Shown piece by piece: positions 33,266 to 34,715 of a stretch of DNA of 34,715 nt. The DNA comes from a virus, in the IMG/VR virus record IMGVR_UViG_3300031673_000253, positions 1 to 34,715 of that record. One strand, 5' to 3'. Below the pieces are notes generated by a model. That model saw only the letters and a program-made list of their open reading frames with translations. It was not told the origin of the DNA and searched no databases. Position 1 is the first letter of the stretch; each line of letters begins with the position of its first letter. The position numbers were made by a program, and so were the translations under genes.

Positions 33266-34037
33266 ACAACGCTGAAAGGCCGGTAAGGATGGCTTCTTCG
33301 TTGATGTGGAGGAAGAGCTGACGAAGAGCCTGATGTTCGGTGTTGCGAACGTCATCGACGGACATCGAAAAGTCTTTGGCAAGCTCGTTGTAGGTCTTGG
33401 TGTTTCCGGAGAGACCGTAACGGTTACCAATGATCTCCCGCTCCATAGGTTCAAGGCACTTGAGAGCTTCACGGAGCTTTGTGCTCTTGATGTTTGTTTC
33501 GATCGCGTCAACCACGTCAGGTATGTTGTGGTCTTCTTTGTCGAAACCTTCGAAGTGCGAGATCGGGGACACGTTGATGCTGACGTGCTTCACCTGGGAC
33601 AGCGCTTTGGCCGGCTTGCTGGCATTCACTTCAAAGAGGATGATCTTGCGGATGTTGTCTTCAATGTGCCAGGCGGCGTAGGTGATGAGCTTGCACTCTT
33701 TGTCAGGCTTGAACTCATCGATGGCTTTCAGCATCCCTAAGCACCCGGCGCTGATCGCTTCGAGGAAGAGGCTGTTCGACGGCTTAGCGGTGGAATAGTG
33801 CCGCCGGACGGCGGCCTTAGCCTTGCGTATGATGAACTTCAGGTTGTGGTACACTAAGGCTTGTCTGGCGTCCATGTCTCCGGCAACAGCCCTGTAGAGT
33901 AAGTCCTTCTCCTCTACCGGAGTCAGAAGCTGAATGTTTTTGGACTGCGAGAAAAAGGCGTGAACGTCGTCATCGTGGGCAAGGTGTCCCATGAGTCTGT
34001 CGTACTTGCCCCCGTACCCTCCGTATTTATCGCTCAT
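33264..34037 (-). CDS. Sigma-70-family transcription initiation factor
   Basis: A 257-residue sigma factor directing core RNA polymerase to promoters. Region 1.2 is VHAFFSQSKNIQLLTPVEEKD (about 25-45). Region 2 has ARQALVYHNLKFIIRKAK (57-74), AISAGCLGMLKAIDEF (94-109) and the promoter-melting stretch LITYAAWHIEDNIRKII (117-133). Region 4 has LREALKCLEPMEREIIGNRY (188-207) and a helix-turn-helix YNELAKDFSMSVDDVRNTEH (216-235). Region 3 is short and degenerate (about 50 residues between 2.4 and 4.1), so this is a compact, group-3-like factor. The ATG overlaps the previous gene stop as TAATG. It converges with the structural cassette. It could serve the phage polymerase, the host core, or both. 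Confidence 0.88.
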   Translation of the reverse strand: MSDKYGGYGGKYDRLMGHLAHDDDVHAFFSQSKNIQLLTPVEEKDLLYRAVAGDMDARQALVYHNLKFIIRKAKAAVRRHYSTAKPSNSLFLEAISAGCLGMLKAIDEFKPDKECKLITYAAWHIEDNIRKIILFEVNASKPAKALSQVKHVSINVSPISHFEGFDKEDHNIPDVVDAIETNIKSTKLREALKCLEPMEREIIGNRYGLSGNTKTYNELAKDFSMSVDDVRNTEHQALRQLFLHINEEAILTGLSAL

Positions 34038-34489
34038 TAGCCGAATACCTCTTTGAGTTTGCGCAGCAGGGTTTCCAGGACGAGTTCGACCTGTTCACCG
34101 GGTACGCCGGTCATGATCATATCCAACTGGTCGTTGAACATGGGACTAGGAGAGAGGTCTACACGGCAGACCAGCTCAGGAAAGCGAGCGCCAGGTTCGT
34201 GTTTGTTCACCCAGGCGCGGAGGACCTCTGAGAGCTTGCGCATCACCGTGAGGCCTCTGCACTTCTTGAAGTGAAACTTGACGTCCCACTGAGTACGGCT
34301 TTTGGACCACGGCGTGCTGACGATACCGAGAATGAAATTGTGTTTGAAATCTTCACCGCGGACGTTGTACTCACGCGGAAGAAAGGACTCTTTCAACTTA
34401 CCTGTGTCTTTGTCCCAGAGGTCGCTGAACTCCTTGAAGCCGTCTACGGAGTCGGGAAGTGGCAGCTGCGCGATGTCTCGTTGATCCAT
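34037..34489 (-). CDS. Hypothetical protein co-transcribed with the sigma factor
   Basis: A 150-residue protein of unknown family. It contains an alpha/beta pattern (FKHNFILGIVSTPWSKSRTQ, WDVKFHFKKCRGLTVMRKL, LVCRVDLSPSPMFNDQLDM) with no signal peptide or membrane segment. The stop overlaps the sigma start (TAATG), so the two are translationally coupled and likely act in one process. The start ATG at 34489 has a weak TAAGG ten bases upstream. A cofactor or regulator of the sigma factor is a fair guess, but nothing in the sequence shows it. Confidence 0.7.
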   Translation of the reverse strand: MDQRDIAQLPLPDSVDGFKEFSDLWDKDTGKLKESFLPREYNVRGEDFKHNFILGIVSTPWSKSRTQWDVKFHFKKCRGLTVMRKLSEVLRAWVNKHEPGARFPELVCRVDLSPSPMFNDQLDMIMTGVPGEQVELVLETLLRKLKEVFG

Positions 34490-34601
34490 GGTTTACGGCC
34501 TTAGCTAAGTCCGGTCTTTTCCGGATCTCTCTTATGAGGGCGCACAGGCCCATACGGTTCAAAACAACTTGGAAAATTGATCCTGTGTAGAAGCTTCGAC
34601 A

Positions 34602-34631
34602 AGTATAGGCACGGTTTTTTGATTCGTCCAA
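34602..34631 (-). promoter_or_regulatory. Candidate promoter for the sigma-factor operon
   Basis: On the minus strand, TTGGAC (34626-34631), an 18-bp spacer, and TATACT (34602-34607, 5 of 6 to TATAAT). A transcript would begin near 34595 and carry a leader of about 105 bases before the ATG at 34489. It resembles a host sigma-70 promoter, although the -35 matches TTGACA at only three positions. Confidence 0.45.
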
Positions 34632-34689
34632 CAATCTTACGGCAAGATCTTTACGAATTGTGACCGTTTTGAAGAACGGGAACCACCGT

Positions 34690-34715
34690 ATGATCGTCGA
34701 CCTGTTGGGACCACG
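34690..34715 (+). CDS. Possible truncated gene at right edge
   Basis: An ATG with GGGA eight bases upstream opens a frame (MIVDLLGPR) that runs off the window. The divergent arrangement away from the sigma operon makes a rightward gene plausible. Only nine codons are visible, so no function can be assigned. Confidence 0.3.

Larger units (their letters stand above)
34490..34715. other. Divergent intergenic region
   Basis: 226 bases with no gene supported on the minus strand. It holds the candidate promoter at 34602-34631, an 8-bp palindrome GAAGCTTC just downstream of that promoter's -10, a small stem (TCCGG/CCGGA) in the leader of the sigma operon, and a possible rightward gene start at 34690. 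Confidence 0.7.

Noticed and set aside
34398-34634. 78-codon minus-strand frame over the sigma-operon leader
   Set aside because: It spans the candidate promoter and overlaps the start of the supported 150-residue gene in another frame. No ribosome binding site.
1-34715. tRNA genes, CRISPR arrays, insertion sequences, integrase or attachment sites
   Set aside because: Reading both strands, I saw no cloverleaf ending in CCA, no regularly spaced repeats and no transposase or integrase motif. Short RNA genes could still be missed by eye.

Overview
This window is the late (virion) gene cassette of a contractile-tailed dsDNA bacteriophage (Caudoviricetes, myovirus type). The evidence is a portal, a large terminase, a prohead-protease-like protein, an HK97-type major capsid protein, neck proteins, a very long tail sheath, a tail tube and a baseplate spike, all on the plus strand with tight spacing, stop/start overlaps and bacterial ribosome binding sites (AGGAGG, AAAGGAAC). 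The host is not identifiable from the sequence. GC looks mid-50s percent by eye. I saw no tRNA gene, integrase, IS element or CRISPR array.

Layout. 14-4354: three unknown genes, the portal and a small basic protein. 4390-10479: one 2029-codon gene whose product is a bacterial-type RNA polymerase beta subunit fused directly to beta-prime. 10464-13436: a central-spike-like protein and a large unknown protein. 13436-16178: a helix-turn-helix protein that may be the small terminase, then the large terminase. 16230-18695: internal-protein candidates. 18695-24554: prohead-protease-like protein, five small acidic/lysine-rich candidate core or scaffold proteins, a beta-rich candidate decoration protein and the major capsid protein, closed by a strong terminator. 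24661-33193: candidate neck and tail-completion proteins, the sheath and the tube, closed by a second strong terminator. 33264-34489 (minus strand): a two-gene operon, an unknown protein followed by a sigma-70-family factor. 34490-34715: a divergent intergenic region with a candidate promoter for that operon and a possible truncated rightward gene.

How it may work together (inference). The fused polymerase sits inside the structural cassette, and a sigma-like factor is encoded just beyond it. A phage-dedicated transcription machine, possibly carried in the particle, is plausible. The polymerase keeps all core catalytic motifs but lacks the beta-prime N-terminal zinc module and several residues of the rifampicin pocket, and no alpha subunit is seen here. 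Phage-encoded multisubunit polymerases are known from phiKZ-like jumbo phages and from metagenomic caudoviruses with beta/beta-prime genes. A one-chain full-size fusion inside a head-tail module is unusual.

Two further signals are not explained by ordinary annotation. First, a short peptide motif, K-[TVIL]-A-[SG], recurs about two dozen times across otherwise unrelated candidate internal/core proteins and in the protease itself, but is absent from the capsid, sheath and tube. It could be the prohead protease processing site or a docking tag. Second, a 21-bp imperfect palindrome occurs three times: just upstream of the polymerase gene (inverted), just upstream of the neck gene at 25319, and inside the protease gene.
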